A DNA stretch of 39,371 nucleotides from an uncultured Actinomycetes bacterium (GCA_903892635.1 CAITJH010000005.1:1-39371); one strand, 5' to 3'. Positions 9,525 to 19,955 are shown, counted from the first letter of the stretch. Numbers and translations: made by a program. Notes: generated by a model not told the origin, from the letters alone.

Positions 9525-10687
9525 TAGGTTTCCACCTGTTGATTTTTCGGTTTAGCAAATGCCATCAACATACCTAGAGCCATCATCGTTGGAAGTAGTG
9601 ACGAACCGCCATAACTCACAAGCGGCAATGGAACACCGGTGATTGGCAACAACCCTAGAACTGCGCCAATGTTGACCATCATTTGAGTGACGAGCCACGC
9701 AACAACACCAAGCGATGCCAGCTGTACGAATGGATCTCGAGCCATACGCGCTACGCGGAACCCAGTGATGATAATTGCGATAAAGAGGAATAGGACTGCA
9801 AGCGTTCCTAAGAGCCCTAACTCTTCGCCGACGACGGCAAAAATAAAGTCTGTGTGTGCTTCAGGAAGCGTTCCCCATTTTTCTTTCGAGCCACCTAGAC
9901 CCGCACCCCAAAGTCCACCGGAACCAAGTGCGCGCTGGCCATGGGTGACTTGGAAGCCAATACCTTGAGGATCTTGGCCCGGATGCAACCAAGAAACAAA
10001 TCGCGCGAATCGATACGGCTTGAGATAAGTAAATACCGCAATGCCACAAATGCCAACTGCAAAGATGGTTGCAAACCAACGACCAGGTGCACCGGCAAAG
10101 TAAAGTCCCGCCATCATGATCGGAGTGATCACCATTGCAGTACCTAAATCGCCTTCGGCCAAAATCAAAAAGAGGATAACTGCATAAAGTGGCACAAGCG
10201 GCACGATCAAATGACGCATTTGATCCAAGCGATCGTATTTTCGCGCTAGCAAGTCTGCGGAAAAAAGCACCACAGCGAGTTTTGCAAATTCAGATGGCTG
10301 AAAACGAATCGGGCCAACAATCGCGATCCAGTTTTTTTGGCCGTTGACAGAACTGCCAATAAATAAAACTGCAAGCAACGCGGCAAGCGAGCCGAGCATT
10401 GTGATGTGAACAAGTTTGCGAAATCCTGAGACTCGCATGTTTGATGCCTGCCACATAAAACCAAGGCCAATAATTCCGAAAGCAAATTGACGCAAAGCAA
10501 GAGTGTATGAACTTCCAGTGGTTTCATACGAAAAAACACTTGACGCTGATGTCACCATCACCAGACCCAACGAAAACAGCAACAAGGTAGCGCCGAGCAA
10601 GATGTAATAGTTCGCCATTGGATGTGCAAAACGTTCAGCCAACGTCATCGTTGGTTGAGAAGTTTTAGTCGAGCGCGCAGTAGTCAT
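9524..10687 (-). CDS. ftsW: SEDS glycosyltransferase FtsW
   Basis: SEDS polytopic protein with FQPSEFAKLAVV, GHGQRALGSGGLWGAGLGGSKEKWGTLPEAHTDFIFAVVGEELGLLG, GVPLPLVSYGGSSLL-type motifs; between murG and murD. Confidence 0.96.
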   Translation of the reverse strand: MTTARSTKTSQPTMTLAERFAHPMANYYILLGATLLLFSLGLVMVTSASSVFSYETTGSSYTLALRQFAFGIIGLGFMWQASNMRVSGFRKLVHITMLGSLAALLAVLFIGSSVNGQKNWIAIVGPIRFQPSEFAKLAVVLFSADLLARKYDRLDQMRHLIVPLVPLYAVILFLILAEGDLGTAMVITPIMMAGLYFAGAPGRWFATIFAVGICGIAVFTYLKPYRFARFVSWLHPGQDPQGIGFQVTHGQRALGSGGLWGAGLGGSKEKWGTLPEAHTDFIFAVVGEELGLLGTLAVLFLFIAIIITGFRVARMARDPFVQLASLGVVAWLVTQMMVNIGAVLGLLPITGVPLPLVSYGGSSLLPTMMALGMLMAFAKPKNQQVET

Positions 10688-12126
10688 TACTCCCCCAGTG
10701 CTCGAACTGCAGAAGCGAACATGTCTCCGCGATGGCCGTAATCACGATACATATCCCACGAAGCACACCCTGGTGCAAGCAAAACAGTGTCGCCAGACTT
10801 CGCCATCTCGCGCGCTTTGGCAACTACGTCATACATTGCTTCAGGCTGAGAATCCTTGACTCGCTGCACCGGCACTGATGGCGCGTGGCGCTCAATGGCT
10901 TGTGCAATTAACTCTTGATCGACACCTAGCAACACAACACCTTTTAGTCGCGGCGCAGCATCAATAACAAGTTGTTCGAAATCTTGGCCCTTGGCCATTC
11001 CTCCAGCGATCCACACTATTGATTCATATGCCTTGATGGATGTGAGCGCTGCGTGAGTGTTTGTCGCCTTTGAATCATCAATGTACGTTACGTCATTGAT
11101 GACAGCAACGGTTGCGATTCTGTGAGCTGCCGGCTCCCACGCCTTGAGACCTGCACGCACATGCTTGGCATCGACACCATGTGCGCGAGCAAGTGCGCTG
11201 GCTGCCAATGCATTTTCAATGTTGTGTCGAGCAGGGATCTTAAGATCTGAAATTTCAGCAAGTTCTAATGCGGAGTCTCGACGATCCGCAAGAAATGCTC
11301 GGTCTACCAAGTACTCGTCAACAACACCCAGCATGGAAATATCTGGGATTGCCAGAGTTAACCCGATCGCTCGGCAACCTTCAATAACTTCAGCCTGCTC
11401 AACCATGTGTAACGTCTCTGGATCAGATTCGTTATAAATCGCTGCCACTTGGGCACGTTCATACACTCTGGCCTTTGCATCGCGATAAGCCTCAAAGGAT
11501 CCAAACAAATCGATATGGTCAGGTGCAAGATTCAGACACACTGCAGCTTGGGCGGACATGCTGTCAACAAAAGGTAACTGCGGAGCACCTATCTCAACGG
11601 CAATCGCATCCCATGGAGTTGGATCCATCACAACTTCGACAAGCGATCGGCCAATATTTCCCGCGGCAATTGCTCGCCTGCCACTGCTTACCAAGATCGA
11701 CTCGAGCATCAACGTTGTTGTGGTCTTGCCATTGGTTCCAGTAATCGCTAGCCACGGTGCTTGCGCATCTGGTTCGCGAAGGCGCCAAGCTAATTCAATC
11801 TCACCCCAGATTGGAAGATCCGCAGCGCGCGCAGCGGCAACGATTGGAGCCAACGGAGAAACACCTGGTGACAGAACTACGAGTTCGACTCCTTCAGGCA
11901 ATGTCGTGTCATCACCGCACACAATTGTCGCGCCAAGAATGTCAAGGATGGTTGCGCGCTCGTTACCCTCCATTGAGTCGGCCTTATCAATAATTGTTAC
12001 GCGTGCCCCAAGGTGTATTAATGCATCTGCAGCAGCAAAGCCTGCTACGCCAAGGCCAACGACGAGCGCATGCAACCCGCTCCATTCAGAATCTCGTTGC
12101 AGTGATGTGATCGAACTGCGTTGCAT
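10687..12126 (-). CDS. murD: UDP-N-acetylmuramoylalanine--D-glutamate ligase
   Basis: AITGTNGKTTTTLMLESIL, LAPDHIDLFGSFEAYRDAKARVY, DDSKATNTHAAL, LLAPGCASWDMYRDYGHRGDMF. Confidence 0.97.
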   Translation of the reverse strand: MQRSSITSLQRDSEWSGLHALVVGLGVAGFAAADALIHLGARVTIIDKADSMEGNERATILDILGATIVCGDDTTLPEGVELVVLSPGVSPLAPIVAAARAADLPIWGEIELAWRLREPDAQAPWLAITGTNGKTTTTLMLESILVSSGRRAIAAGNIGRSLVEVVMDPTPWDAIAVEIGAPQLPFVDSMSAQAAVCLNLAPDHIDLFGSFEAYRDAKARVYERAQVAAIYNESDPETLHMVEQAEVIEGCRAIGLTLAIPDISMLGVVDEYLVDRAFLADRRDSALELAEISDLKIPARHNIENALAASALARAHGVDAKHVRAGLKAWEPAAHRIATVAVINDVTYIDDSKATNTHAALTSIKAYESIVWIAGGMAKGQDFEQLVIDAAPRLKGVVLLGVDQELIAQAIERHAPSVPVQRVKDSQPEAMYDVVAKAREMAKSGDTVLLAPGCASWDMYRDYGHRGDMFASAVRALGE

Positions 12127-13194
12127 TTACTGTCGCACCCATTCCGCATAAAACAGCGCCATTGCTCCACCGACAAATAGCCCTTGAATAATCCAGAAGC
12201 GCACAACAATGAGAACTTCTGGCCAGCCAAGCATTTCGAAGTGATGATGAAGCGGTGCCATTCGCAGGACACGCCTACCCGTTAATTTAAATGAACCAAC
12301 TTGAGCAATGACAGAGAGAGTGATGACAACAAATAGTCCGCCGATCAAGATCAGTAGCATTTCAGTACGCGACATGAATGCCAATGCGGCCATTGCTCCA
12401 CCAAGAGCGAGCGAACCGGTATCACCCATAAAAATTCTCGCTGGGCTACTGTTCCACCACAAGAATCCAAAGCATGCACCCGCGCAAGCAGCAGCAAAAG
12501 TGGCTAAGTCCAGCGGGTCTCGCACGGTATAACACCGCGGAAATTGACCAAATGCACAGTTCTGGCCGTACTGCCAAACCGACATAATTGTGTACACAAC
12601 AAAAGACATCACAGCTGCGCCTGTTGCAAGTCCATCAAGTCCATCGGTCAGGTTCACACCATTGGTGATGCCGGTAGTAACAAACCACACCCACAGCAAC
12701 AGTGCCGCACTTGGCAGAACAAGTGAGGTATCTCGTACCCATGAAATTGAGTGACTGATTGGTGGTCGTCCTTGACTATCGACAAAGTGCGTCCCCACCC
12801 AACCAAAAGTTAAAGCCGCAACGGCTTGCCCAAGCAACTTGCTTCGAGCTCGAATTCCTGTGCTGCGTTGTTTAAAAATTTTGAGGTAATCATCCGCCAT
12901 ACCGACAAGGCCCAGAGCAACCATCAAATACAGCGCAAGTAGTCCCGAGGCTGTGACTGGCACTCGCAGAATGAGATGGGCCAAGAAATATCCAGCGATG
13001 ACCGACCCAAGAATAGCCAAGCCACCCATTGATGGAGTTCCACGTTTGCTTCCATGTTCGGGATAAATCAATCCATCGCTAGATTCGCGAATAGCTTGGG
13101 CATAGCCACGACGACGAAGAAATGCGATAAGCGCAGGGGTAAGAGTTAACGACAAGAGCACAGCGAGACCACCGGCGAGGACTACAAGTTTCAT
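12127..13194 (-). CDS. mraY: Phospho-N-acetylmuramoyl-pentapeptide transferase
   Basis: KRGTPSMGGLAIL, GMADDYLKIFKQRSTGIRARSKLLGQ, NGVNLTDGLDGLATG, FMGDTGSLALGG, APLHHHFEMLGWPE. Confidence 0.98.
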   Translation of the reverse strand: MKLVVLAGGLAVLLSLTLTPALIAFLRRRGYAQAIRESSDGLIYPEHGSKRGTPSMGGLAILGSVIAGYFLAHLILRVPVTASGLLALYLMVALGLVGMADDYLKIFKQRSTGIRARSKLLGQAVAALTFGWVGTHFVDSQGRPPISHSISWVRDTSLVLPSAALLLWVWFVTTGITNGVNLTDGLDGLATGAAVMSFVVYTIMSVWQYGQNCAFGQFPRCYTVRDPLDLATFAAACAGACFGFLWWNSSPARIFMGDTGSLALGGAMAALAFMSRTEMLLILIGGLFVVITLSVIAQVGSFKLTGRRVLRMAPLHHHFEMLGWPEVLIVVRFWIIQGLFVGGAMALFYAEWVRQ

Positions 13195-14591
13195 GCCTGT
13201 GCCCCCTTCTCAATCTGCTCTTGCACTAACGCAGCGAGACGCTCCAAACCTTCAGATCTGGAAGCTTTAAACAGCAGGACATCGCGCGCTGCGACCTTCT
13301 GTCCAATGTAGTCCGCTGCCTGCTCAATGTTGGGCAACCACACCGCATTTAGGCCTAATTCAAGCCCTGAATCGTATGCAGGTCGAGCCAGCTCACCAAT
13401 GACAACTAAGTGATTCACGTCGGCATCAACGGCGTGCGCAGCGATGTCTGCATGCGCTTGATTACTGTCCTGACCAAGTTCATGCATCCCTGCGATAACT
13501 GCCCACTTAGTTCGATCGGCTGGGTATCCACCTAAAGCCTTTAACGAGGCAAGCATGGATTCAGGATTCGCGTTGTAAGCGTCGTTGATAAGAGTTACTC
13601 CGCGCGGTAATTCATGTCTTTCCATGCGCCACTTACTCTTGCTGACTGCACTACTCAGTGCCTGTGCAATGTCAGGCAACGTCATTCCGACAGTCACACC
13701 AACAGCCGCTGCAGCCAGAGCATTCGACACATTGTGTCGACCAATTAAGGTCAAGTGAACGTGTTCAGAGTCTCCTAGATAATCGAGAACAAAGTCAGTA
13801 GTTCCATCGTCGCTCATGACGATATTTCGAGCACGCATTTCTGCATTCTCCGATTCACCGAAAGTGACTACTTGACAGCGAGCGAGTGCAGCCATCGCCA
13901 GTACTCGCTCATCATCAGCATTAAGTATGGCTACTCCATCAGCAGGAAGCGACGAAATCAATTCCGACTTCGCTAGCGCGATGTTCTCGATGGAACCCAC
14001 TTCGCCAATGTGGGCACGTCCAACATTTGTGACGACACCAATTGTTGGGTGAGCAATATCGCACAGATAGGCAATGTGACCCATGCCTCGCATTCCCATT
14101 TCGAGAACATAAAATTGAGTCCCCTCAGGTGCTTGCAAAATTGTGAGAGGCAATCCCAATTCATTATTAGGAGATCCCTCAGGTGATTGAGTTACGCCTA
14201 CCGTCGAAAGTACTTGACCAATCAGATCTTTAGTCGACGTTTTACCTGAAGAGCCAGTGACACCAACGAGCTCAACATCGCTCAATGATCCTCGGACATG
14301 CTGAGCAATCTTGCCCAGGGCCAGAATTACACCATCGATCTCAACGCCAGATGGAACCACTACGCACGGTTCCGTAACTGGCGATGTACACAACACAGCC
14401 CGCGCGCCCGCTAAATATGCTGCTTCAACAAAGTCGTGACCATTCACTCGTTGTCCAACTATTGCGCAGAATAAATCCCCGCTGTGTACCGACTGAGAAT
14501 TCGTTGCGATACCCGTAACTACGACATTTCCATCACCGTGTAGTTGCCCACCGACAATTCGAGCAATCTCGTGTAACGAAAGGCTATGCAT
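13191..14591 (-). CDS. murF: UDP-N-acetylmuramoyl-tripeptide--D-alanyl-D-alanine ligase
   Basis: GVTGSSGKTSTKDLI, NDAYNANPESMLASL, AGMHELG. Listed ORF starts at 14708 inside murE; the homologous N-terminus MHSLSLHEIARIVGG begins at 14591 (8-nt overlap with murE). Confidence 0.96.
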   Translation of the reverse strand: MHSLSLHEIARIVGGQLHGDGNVVVTGIATNSQSVHSGDLFCAIVGQRVNGHDFVEAAYLAGARAVLCTSPVTEPCVVVPSGVEIDGVILALGKIAQHVRGSLSDVELVGVTGSSGKTSTKDLIGQVLSTVGVTQSPEGSPNNELGLPLTILQAPEGTQFYVLEMGMRGMGHIAYLCDIAHPTIGVVTNVGRAHIGEVGSIENIALAKSELISSLPADGVAILNADDERVLAMAALARCQVVTFGESENAEMRARNIVMSDDGTTDFVLDYLGDSEHVHLTLIGRHNVSNALAAAAVGVTVGMTLPDIAQALSSAVSKSKWRMERHELPRGVTLINDAYNANPESMLASLKALGGYPADRTKWAVIAGMHELGQDSNQAHADIAAHAVDADVNHLVVIGELARPAYDSGLELGLNAVWLPNIEQAADYIGQKVAARDVLLFKASRSEGLERLAALVQEQIEKGAQA

Positions 14592-16065
14592 CTGGGCACT
14601 CCTCACGAATGACAGCGCGATCATCGAACGGATGGACCACTCCCGCAATTTCTTGTCCCGATTCGTGGCCTTTGCCGAGCACCGCAACGATGTCACCTTC
14701 ATGAGCAAGACGAAGAGCTTGACGTATTGCTAGTCGCCGATCACCGATGTTAGATACTGCAGCAGTCCCTTCGCGAGTTCCACGCTCTACTTCGCTACGA
14801 ATATCTGCAGGATCTTCTGATCTGGGATTATCGTCGGTAACAACGACAACATCAGCCATCTGGCTTGCAATGGCACCCATTGCGAACCGTTTGCTCGGAT
14901 CCCGATCTCCACCGCAGCCAATGACGGCAATGAGTTGTCGAGGATGAACAGCTTTTAATTCAGTCAAGATCTTTGCAACCGCATCAGGCGTATGCGCATA
15001 ATCAACGACTGCCGTGCCCGATCCGCTAGGAGTTACGATTTCGCAACGACCAGGAACTCCAGCAAACGTTGAGAGTGCCTTGATCGATTCTTCAATTGAA
15101 ATACCAAGTAACTGACACGTCGCAATTGCAGTCAGCGCATTAATTACATTAAAGAAACCAAACATTGGAATGACTGCTGACTGATTCTCATCGTGGTCAT
15201 GAACTACGAAGAAAGACGTTTGACCTGAGACATCAGTCGTTACATTCTGAAATGACCAGTTCGCCGATTGGCCGACTGTCTCACAATGAAGTCTCGACTT
15301 GATTGAGTTGTAAAGAGTATTTCCATAGTGATCATCAATGTTGATGACAGCGTCACGACAGTGGTCAAAGAGCATCGACTTTGCCGCAAAGTACGAATCC
15401 ATGTCGCCATGAAAATCTAAATGATCTTGAGACAAATTAGTAAAAGCTGCTACAGCAAAATCAATACCGGCTACTCTCTCAAGAACCAGCCCATGACTAG
15501 ACACTTCCATCACAACATGCGTGATTCCTTGTTCAACGAAATGCCCAAATAGCGCATACAAATCCGTTGATTCAGGTGTGGTTCGAAGTCCTGGTAAAAA
15601 TTCGTCGTTGGCCCATGCACCTAAAGTGCCGATCATTCCAGTTGCATGACCTGCTTCGCGCATAATGTGGCGAACCATCGATGCAGTCGTGGTTTTCCCA
15701 TTGGTGCCAGTAATTCCAACGATTGTCAGATGTTGCTCTGGGTGACCATAAATTTCAGCCGCAAGCAGGGCCATGTCTCGACGTACGTTACTCAACTCGA
15801 TTGTGGGAATGCCGAATGCTTGGGCAACCTTTACGCCTTGAGAATCACTTGCAACTGCAACTGCACCTGCAGAAATAGCGGCTTCAAGAAAGTCAATGCC
15901 GTGTTGCGTAAAGCCCGGAACCGCGACGTAAAGATCACCATGGTTAATCTGCCGAGAGTCGTGGGTAATTCCACTCACCCAAACTTCGCCATCAACTTGC
16001 CCGTTAACGACAAGCGCTAACGCATCGAGCAGGATCCGCCGTGGTTGCGGTCTAAGGATTGCCAT
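14584..16065 (-). CDS. murE: UDP-N-acetylmuramoyl-tripeptide synthetase, predicted meso-DAP-adding
   Basis: GITGTNGKTTTASMV, DYAHTPDAVAKIL, DDNPRSEDPADI (DNPR motif). Start at MAILRPQPRR (16065) rather than the listed 16134. Confidence 0.96.
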   Translation of the reverse strand: MAILRPQPRRILLDALALVVNGQVDGEVWVSGITHDSRQINHGDLYVAVPGFTQHGIDFLEAAISAGAVAVASDSQGVKVAQAFGIPTIELSNVRRDMALLAAEIYGHPEQHLTIVGITGTNGKTTTASMVRHIMREAGHATGMIGTLGAWANDEFLPGLRTTPESTDLYALFGHFVEQGITHVVMEVSSHGLVLERVAGIDFAVAAFTNLSQDHLDFHGDMDSYFAAKSMLFDHCRDAVINIDDHYGNTLYNSIKSRLHCETVGQSANWSFQNVTTDVSGQTSFFVVHDHDENQSAVIPMFGFFNVINALTAIATCQLLGISIEESIKALSTFAGVPGRCEIVTPSGSGTAVVDYAHTPDAVAKILTELKAVHPRQLIAVIGCGGDRDPSKRFAMGAIASQMADVVVVTDDNPRSEDPADIRSEVERGTREGTAAVSNIGDRRLAIRQALRLAHEGDIVAVLGKGHESGQEIAGVVHPFDDRAVIREECPDA

Positions 16066-16066
16066 G

Positions 16067-17869
16067 TCACCACGTAACCGGTAACTTCGCTGGCTGCGTT
16101 GTTGACGGTGGCACCTTTTGCTGCGCCAACGCATAGGTCATGACTGTCTTCCACACTGGCGCGGCTACTGTGCTTCCCCAGTGTCCATTTTTTGGATTAT
16201 GAATCATTACCGCAACGACAAGTGAAGGATTTTCAGCAGGAGCAAAACCAGCAAATGATGCCGTGAATCCGCTGTAGCCTCCAGTTTTGTCACTGAATCG
16301 GTTTGCTGTTCCAGTCTTACCGGCGACTCGATAGCCAGGAATCTTTGCATTCGGAGCCGTGCCTTCGGGTCCCACGGCGCTCTCGAGCATCTCTCGAACT
16401 GTTTGAGCTGTTGTGGCACTTACTACACGAGTACTTGTACTGGCAGGTGTTTGAGTAACAGTGCCATCTGGACTGACGTAACTATCGATAAGGCGTGGCG
16501 TCATTCGAACACCATCGTTTGCAATCGTTGAATAAACCGAAGCAACTTGCAAAGCAGTCACAGAATATCCCTGTCCGAAAGCCAACGTTGGAAAAGTTGT
16601 ATCCGACCATTGATTAGCATCCTTTGGATTCGGCAAGATACCTGAAGCTTCACCTGGAAAGTGCAAGCCAGAACTTTGGCCAATGCCAAATTTCTTCGCG
16701 TACTCAAGCCACTTACTCTGGCCGATTTTTTCCGAGGCAAGAATTGTTCCCATATTGCTCGACTGAGCAAGCACACCAGTCAAAGTCAGATGCAGCACAC
16801 CGTGAGGTTGGTGATCGTGGAAGACCGTGCCGCCTCTCTTAAGCCCGACTGGAACTGTGATCTTTGTCCCTGCCGTTGCCTTGCCTTCTTCAAGCACCGC
16901 GGCCATAGTAAGAACCTTGCCGGTGGAACCAGGTTCGAACGAGTCGGTAACAGCTTCATTTCGCTTGGCATGGTCATCCGTTGCTGCTGGATTGTTTGGA
17001 TCAAAAGTTGGCATGGTTGCCATTGCCAAGATGTTTCCATTCTTTGGATCCATCACAACAACATCGCCACCCTCAGCTTGAGCTGCCTTAACTTGGCTAG
17101 CCAATGTCCGCTCTGCGAGGGCTTGCAAATCACGATCAATTGTTAAACGAACATTCTGTCCATCAACTGCATCAGTTCCATTTTGTGCACTCGTTGGAAT
17201 TTCACGACCTGCTACTTGCTGAACCGTTTGCTTGCCATCAACACCGCCAAGCTGTTTGTCGATTGAGTACTCAAGACCACCAAGTCCGTGCCCATTACCG
17301 CCGACATAGCCAACAAGGTTTGCCGCCAAACTTCCTGCAGGATATTGCCGAGTTGTCGTCGACTCACTGAAAATTCCTGGAAGTCCTAAAGCCGAAACCT
17401 TGGACCACGTCTCAGGGGTGATTCCCTTGGCGATGTAGGCAAAAGCACGAGTACCCGTGAGACGCGCCTCAAGCTTTGCTGCATCTACCTGAACTAGTGG
17501 TGCAAGTGCCAAAGCTGTTGCATGCGGATCTTTAACAAGTCGCTGATCAGCCGTCACATTTCGCGCGAGAACTGTCGTAGCAATTGGAACGCCATTAACG
17601 TCAGTGATCATTCCTCGTAAGGCAGGAATAGTTTCAGTTATTAAACGGGAATTTTCTGCGCGTGCAGCGAGCTCAGGTCCATGAATCACTTGAAGGTCAA
17701 CAAGGCGAACACAAAAAATTGACATAAAAAATAGGAACAACGCCATTTGAAAACGCATCCGACGATACGGATTCTTTAACTTCACATAACGAGGTGGCTG
17801 CGGCGGACGTGTCGGACGTTGCTGTCCTGGTCGAGGTTGTGTCGCAACTAAGCGTTCCTGAATGGCCAT
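16067..17869 (-). CDS. ftsI: Class B penicillin-binding protein FtsI/PBP3
   Basis: Single TM N-terminus, FEPGSTGKVLTM (SxxK), SSNMGT (SxN), AGKTGTANRFSDKTGG (KTG). Confidence 0.97.
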   Translation of the reverse strand: MAIQERLVATQPRPGQQRPTRPPQPPRYVKLKNPYRRMRFQMALFLFFMSIFCVRLVDLQVIHGPELAARAENSRLITETIPALRGMITDVNGVPIATTVLARNVTADQRLVKDPHATALALAPLVQVDAAKLEARLTGTRAFAYIAKGITPETWSKVSALGLPGIFSESTTTRQYPAGSLAANLVGYVGGNGHGLGGLEYSIDKQLGGVDGKQTVQQVAGREIPTSAQNGTDAVDGQNVRLTIDRDLQALAERTLASQVKAAQAEGGDVVVMDPKNGNILAMATMPTFDPNNPAATDDHAKRNEAVTDSFEPGSTGKVLTMAAVLEEGKATAGTKITVPVGLKRGGTVFHDHQPHGVLHLTLTGVLAQSSNMGTILASEKIGQSKWLEYAKKFGIGQSSGLHFPGEASGILPNPKDANQWSDTTFPTLAFGQGYSVTALQVASVYSTIANDGVRMTPRLIDSYVSPDGTVTQTPASTSTRVVSATTAQTVREMLESAVGPEGTAPNAKIPGYRVAGKTGTANRFSDKTGGYSGFTASFAGFAPAENPSLVVAVMIHNPKNGHWGSTVAAPVWKTVMTYALAQQKVPPSTTQPAKLPVTW

Positions 17870-17872
17870 GCG

Positions 17873-18319
17873 TTAATTACCTGCACTTGCAGCAATGCGC
17901 TGTCCAAGAATTTTTTGATCTGACAGACGAATAAACACTGGGGTGGCCGCTGGGATCATTCCCATTTTGTTAGCCATGTTCAATAAGTTTTCAGGCGATT
18001 CAGTAGCGGCTACTTCACCTTCGAGTTGCTGACGCGTTGCTGTCATGTGCGAGAGATTGTTTTGTAGCGACTGTTTTTGAAATGATGCTTGCGCAGCTAT
18101 CGTGTTAACCATCAGAAGTAGCAGCATTCCGGCAACCAACATGCCACATAGAAAGAATGCAAAAGTGCGAGTACTCGCTTTCCCTTTTGGAACCGAGACT
18201 GGAATAGCTTCAATGATGGGATCAAGTACAAGTGGTTTAACGCGTGTGAGATGGCCGCGAGCGCGCTTTGGCATCGTTGTCGACGTTGCGCGAGGTGCAC
18301 GTGCTGGCATTGCGCTCAT
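17873..18319 (-). CDS. FtsL-like small bitopic septum protein
   Basis: 148 aa, basic N-terminus, one TM ([26 protein letters not shown]) then coiled-coil; between rsmH and ftsI. Confidence 0.8.
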   Translation of the reverse strand: MSAMPARAPRATSTTMPKRARGHLTRVKPLVLDPIIEAIPVSVPKGKASTRTFAFFLCGMLVAGMLLLLMVNTIAAQASFQKQSLQNNLSHMTATRQQLEGEVAATESPENLLNMANKMGMIPAATPVFIRLSDQKILGQRIAASAGN

Positions 18320-19269
18320 GCGGCTACTCCAATCCGTTGCGCAGCGCGCAAGCGTACGGATGCCGAGCGAGGATTAGCCTCAATCTCTTCTTCCGTTGCA
18401 CCTTGTGAGCTACGAGTGAGCAATTCAAGCCATGGCTTATCGGACTCTGGAATGAAAGGAATATCAACTGGAGTTGTTATTTCGCTTCCAACGCGAAGCG
18501 CATTTTTCACAATGCGATCTTCGAGCGAGTGATAGGACAGCACAACGATTCGTCCATTGACAGCAAGTGCATTCAATGCCGCAGGAATTGCGCGCTCGAG
18601 TACTGAGAGCTCGTCATTAACTTCAATACGTAAGGCTTGAAAAGTGCGCTTGGCTGGATTTCCGCCAGTGCGGCGAGTTGCGGCCGGGATTGCATCACGC
18701 ACAACTGCGACAAGCTGATCACTTGAAGTGAATGGTTCCACCGCACGTTCGCGAACTATCGCTTTTGCAACTCGTGATGCAAATCGTTCTTCTCCATAAA
18801 CGCGAAGAATTCGCGTAAGTTCTCGTTCGTCGTAAGTGTTAACGACATCGGCGGCAGTGCGACCAGTAGTCGCATTCATACGCATATCAAGAGGTGATGT
18901 GTGTGAGTAGGCAAACCCGCGCTCAGCCTTATCAAGTTGCATTGAAGACACACCGAGATCAAAGAGAATTCCTTGAACAGTTGGAATGTTAAGCGCTGCG
19001 AGTTCAACTTCGATCTGGTCATAGACAGCGTGAACGAAATCCACGCGACCTTCAAAACGCGCCAATCGAGTACGCGACATTTCTAACGCTTCGGTGTCGC
19101 GATCAAATCCAACAACTCGTAGATGTGGGAATCGCTCGAGAGCTGACTCAGTATGACCACCTAAGCCCAGAGTCGCATCAACCATGACTGCGCCTTCATG
19201 CGAAATCGCAGGTGCTAACAGGTCTAGGCAGCGCTGCTCCAGAACTGGCACATGCGAGTACGCGGTCAT
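18316..19269 (-). CDS. rsmH: 16S rRNA m4C1402 methyltransferase RsmH (MraW)
   Basis: [80 protein letters not shown]. Confidence 0.98.
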   Translation of the reverse strand: MTAYSHVPVLEQRCLDLLAPAISHEGAVMVDATLGLGGHTESALERFPHLRVVGFDRDTEALEMSRTRLARFEGRVDFVHAVYDQIEVELAALNIPTVQGILFDLGVSSMQLDKAERGFAYSHTSPLDMRMNATTGRTAADVVNTYDERELTRILRVYGEERFASRVAKAIVRERAVEPFTSSDQLVAVVRDAIPAATRRTGGNPAKRTFQALRIEVNDELSVLERAIPAALNALAVNGRIVVLSYHSLEDRIVKNALRVGSEITTPVDIPFIPESDKPWLELLTRSSQGATEEEIEANPRSASVRLRAAQRIGVAA

Positions 19270-19285
19270 AACGCACCAGCGTTTC

Positions 19286-19381
19286 CAATGACAGCCTCAA
19301 GTCCCCGGCCGTTGGTGAGCCTGGCACCGGGGAAGGTGCGCCAGGTTCGTCCCAACGGCCGAAGGCCAAAGGGTGTCATTG
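19286..19381 (-). ncRNA. Structured leader RNA between mraZ and rsmH (mraW-motif-like)
   Basis: Three nested perfect or near-perfect stems: CAATGACA/TGTCATTG (19286-19293 / 19374-19381), CGGCCGTTGG/CCAACGGCCG (19306-19315 / 19352-19361), CCTGGC..ACC/GGT..GCCAGG (19320-19328 / 19335-19345). Minus-strand terminal loop reads ACCUUCCCCGGU. Confidence 0.8.
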
Positions 19382-19387
19382 TCTGTG

Positions 19388-19810
19388 TCATGGCAGGATC
19401 TCTTCATCAAGAGTCGAGAAACCTGGTTCTTGAAGTGCTAAGTAGTGCTCCCACGCGGCCACATCCCACACTTCGATGCGGGTGTCGGCGCCAACGACAA
19501 CGAGGTCGCGATTGAGACCCGCCCATTGACGAAGTGGAGTTGGAATAGTTACGCGACCTTGCTTGTCAGCAACATCGTCGAATGCGGAAGAGAAAAAGAC
19601 TCGGGTGTATGCGCGCACTTTTTCATTGTTTGTTGAACGTGTGCGCAACGATTCTGCGTATTCCTGAAAACTGTCAGCTGGCCAGATGACGATGCAGCGC
19701 TCTTGACCTTTGGTCATGACAAGGCCGTCACCAAGGCCATCACGGAATTTTGCCGGAAGGATCAATCGACCCTTCTCATCCAACTTCGGATTATGAGTGC
19801 CCAAAAACAT
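19388..19810 (-). CDS. mraZ: Transcriptional regulator MraZ
   Basis: MFLGTHNPKLDEKGRLILPAKFRDGL and DKQGRVTIPTPLRQWAGL AbrB-like repeats. Listed ORF starts at 19837; start at 19810 follows GGAGGG. Confidence 0.97.
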   Translation of the reverse strand: MFLGTHNPKLDEKGRLILPAKFRDGLGDGLVMTKGQERCIVIWPADSFQEYAESLRTRSTNNEKVRAYTRVFFSSAFDDVADKQGRVTIPTPLRQWAGLNRDLVVVGADTRIEVWDVAAWEHYLALQEPGFSTLDEEILP

Positions 19811-19856
19811 GGCAAACCCTCCGAACGTCAGAGGCAACCCTTCCCCGAGTCACCGC

Positions 19857-19906
19857 GTACACCCAGATTACTCCACTTTGCTCCCCCGTCAAGCACATTT
19901 CTCCAC
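19857..19906 (-). promoter_or_regulatory. mraZ promoter with 10-nt-phased GTGGAG-type MraZ-box array
   Basis: Minus strand reads in 10-mers GTGGAGAAAT GTGCTTGACG GGGGAGCAAA GTGGAGTAAT CTGGGTGTAC. Putative -35 TTGACG (19892-19887), 16-nt spacer, -10 TAATCT (19870-19865) lie inside the array. Confidence 0.75.
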
Positions 19907-19955
19907 ATAATTTCACTTGAGTCACAAAAAATGACAAAAAAGCCATTAATTATTG

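Noticed and set aside
11558-12151. 197-aa plus-strand ORF
   Set aside because: Antisense to murD with low-complexity Ser/Thr/Ala/Arg composition; no RBS or domain.
16661-17146. 161-aa plus-strand ORF
   Set aside because: Antisense to the ftsI transpeptidase region; shadow ORF.
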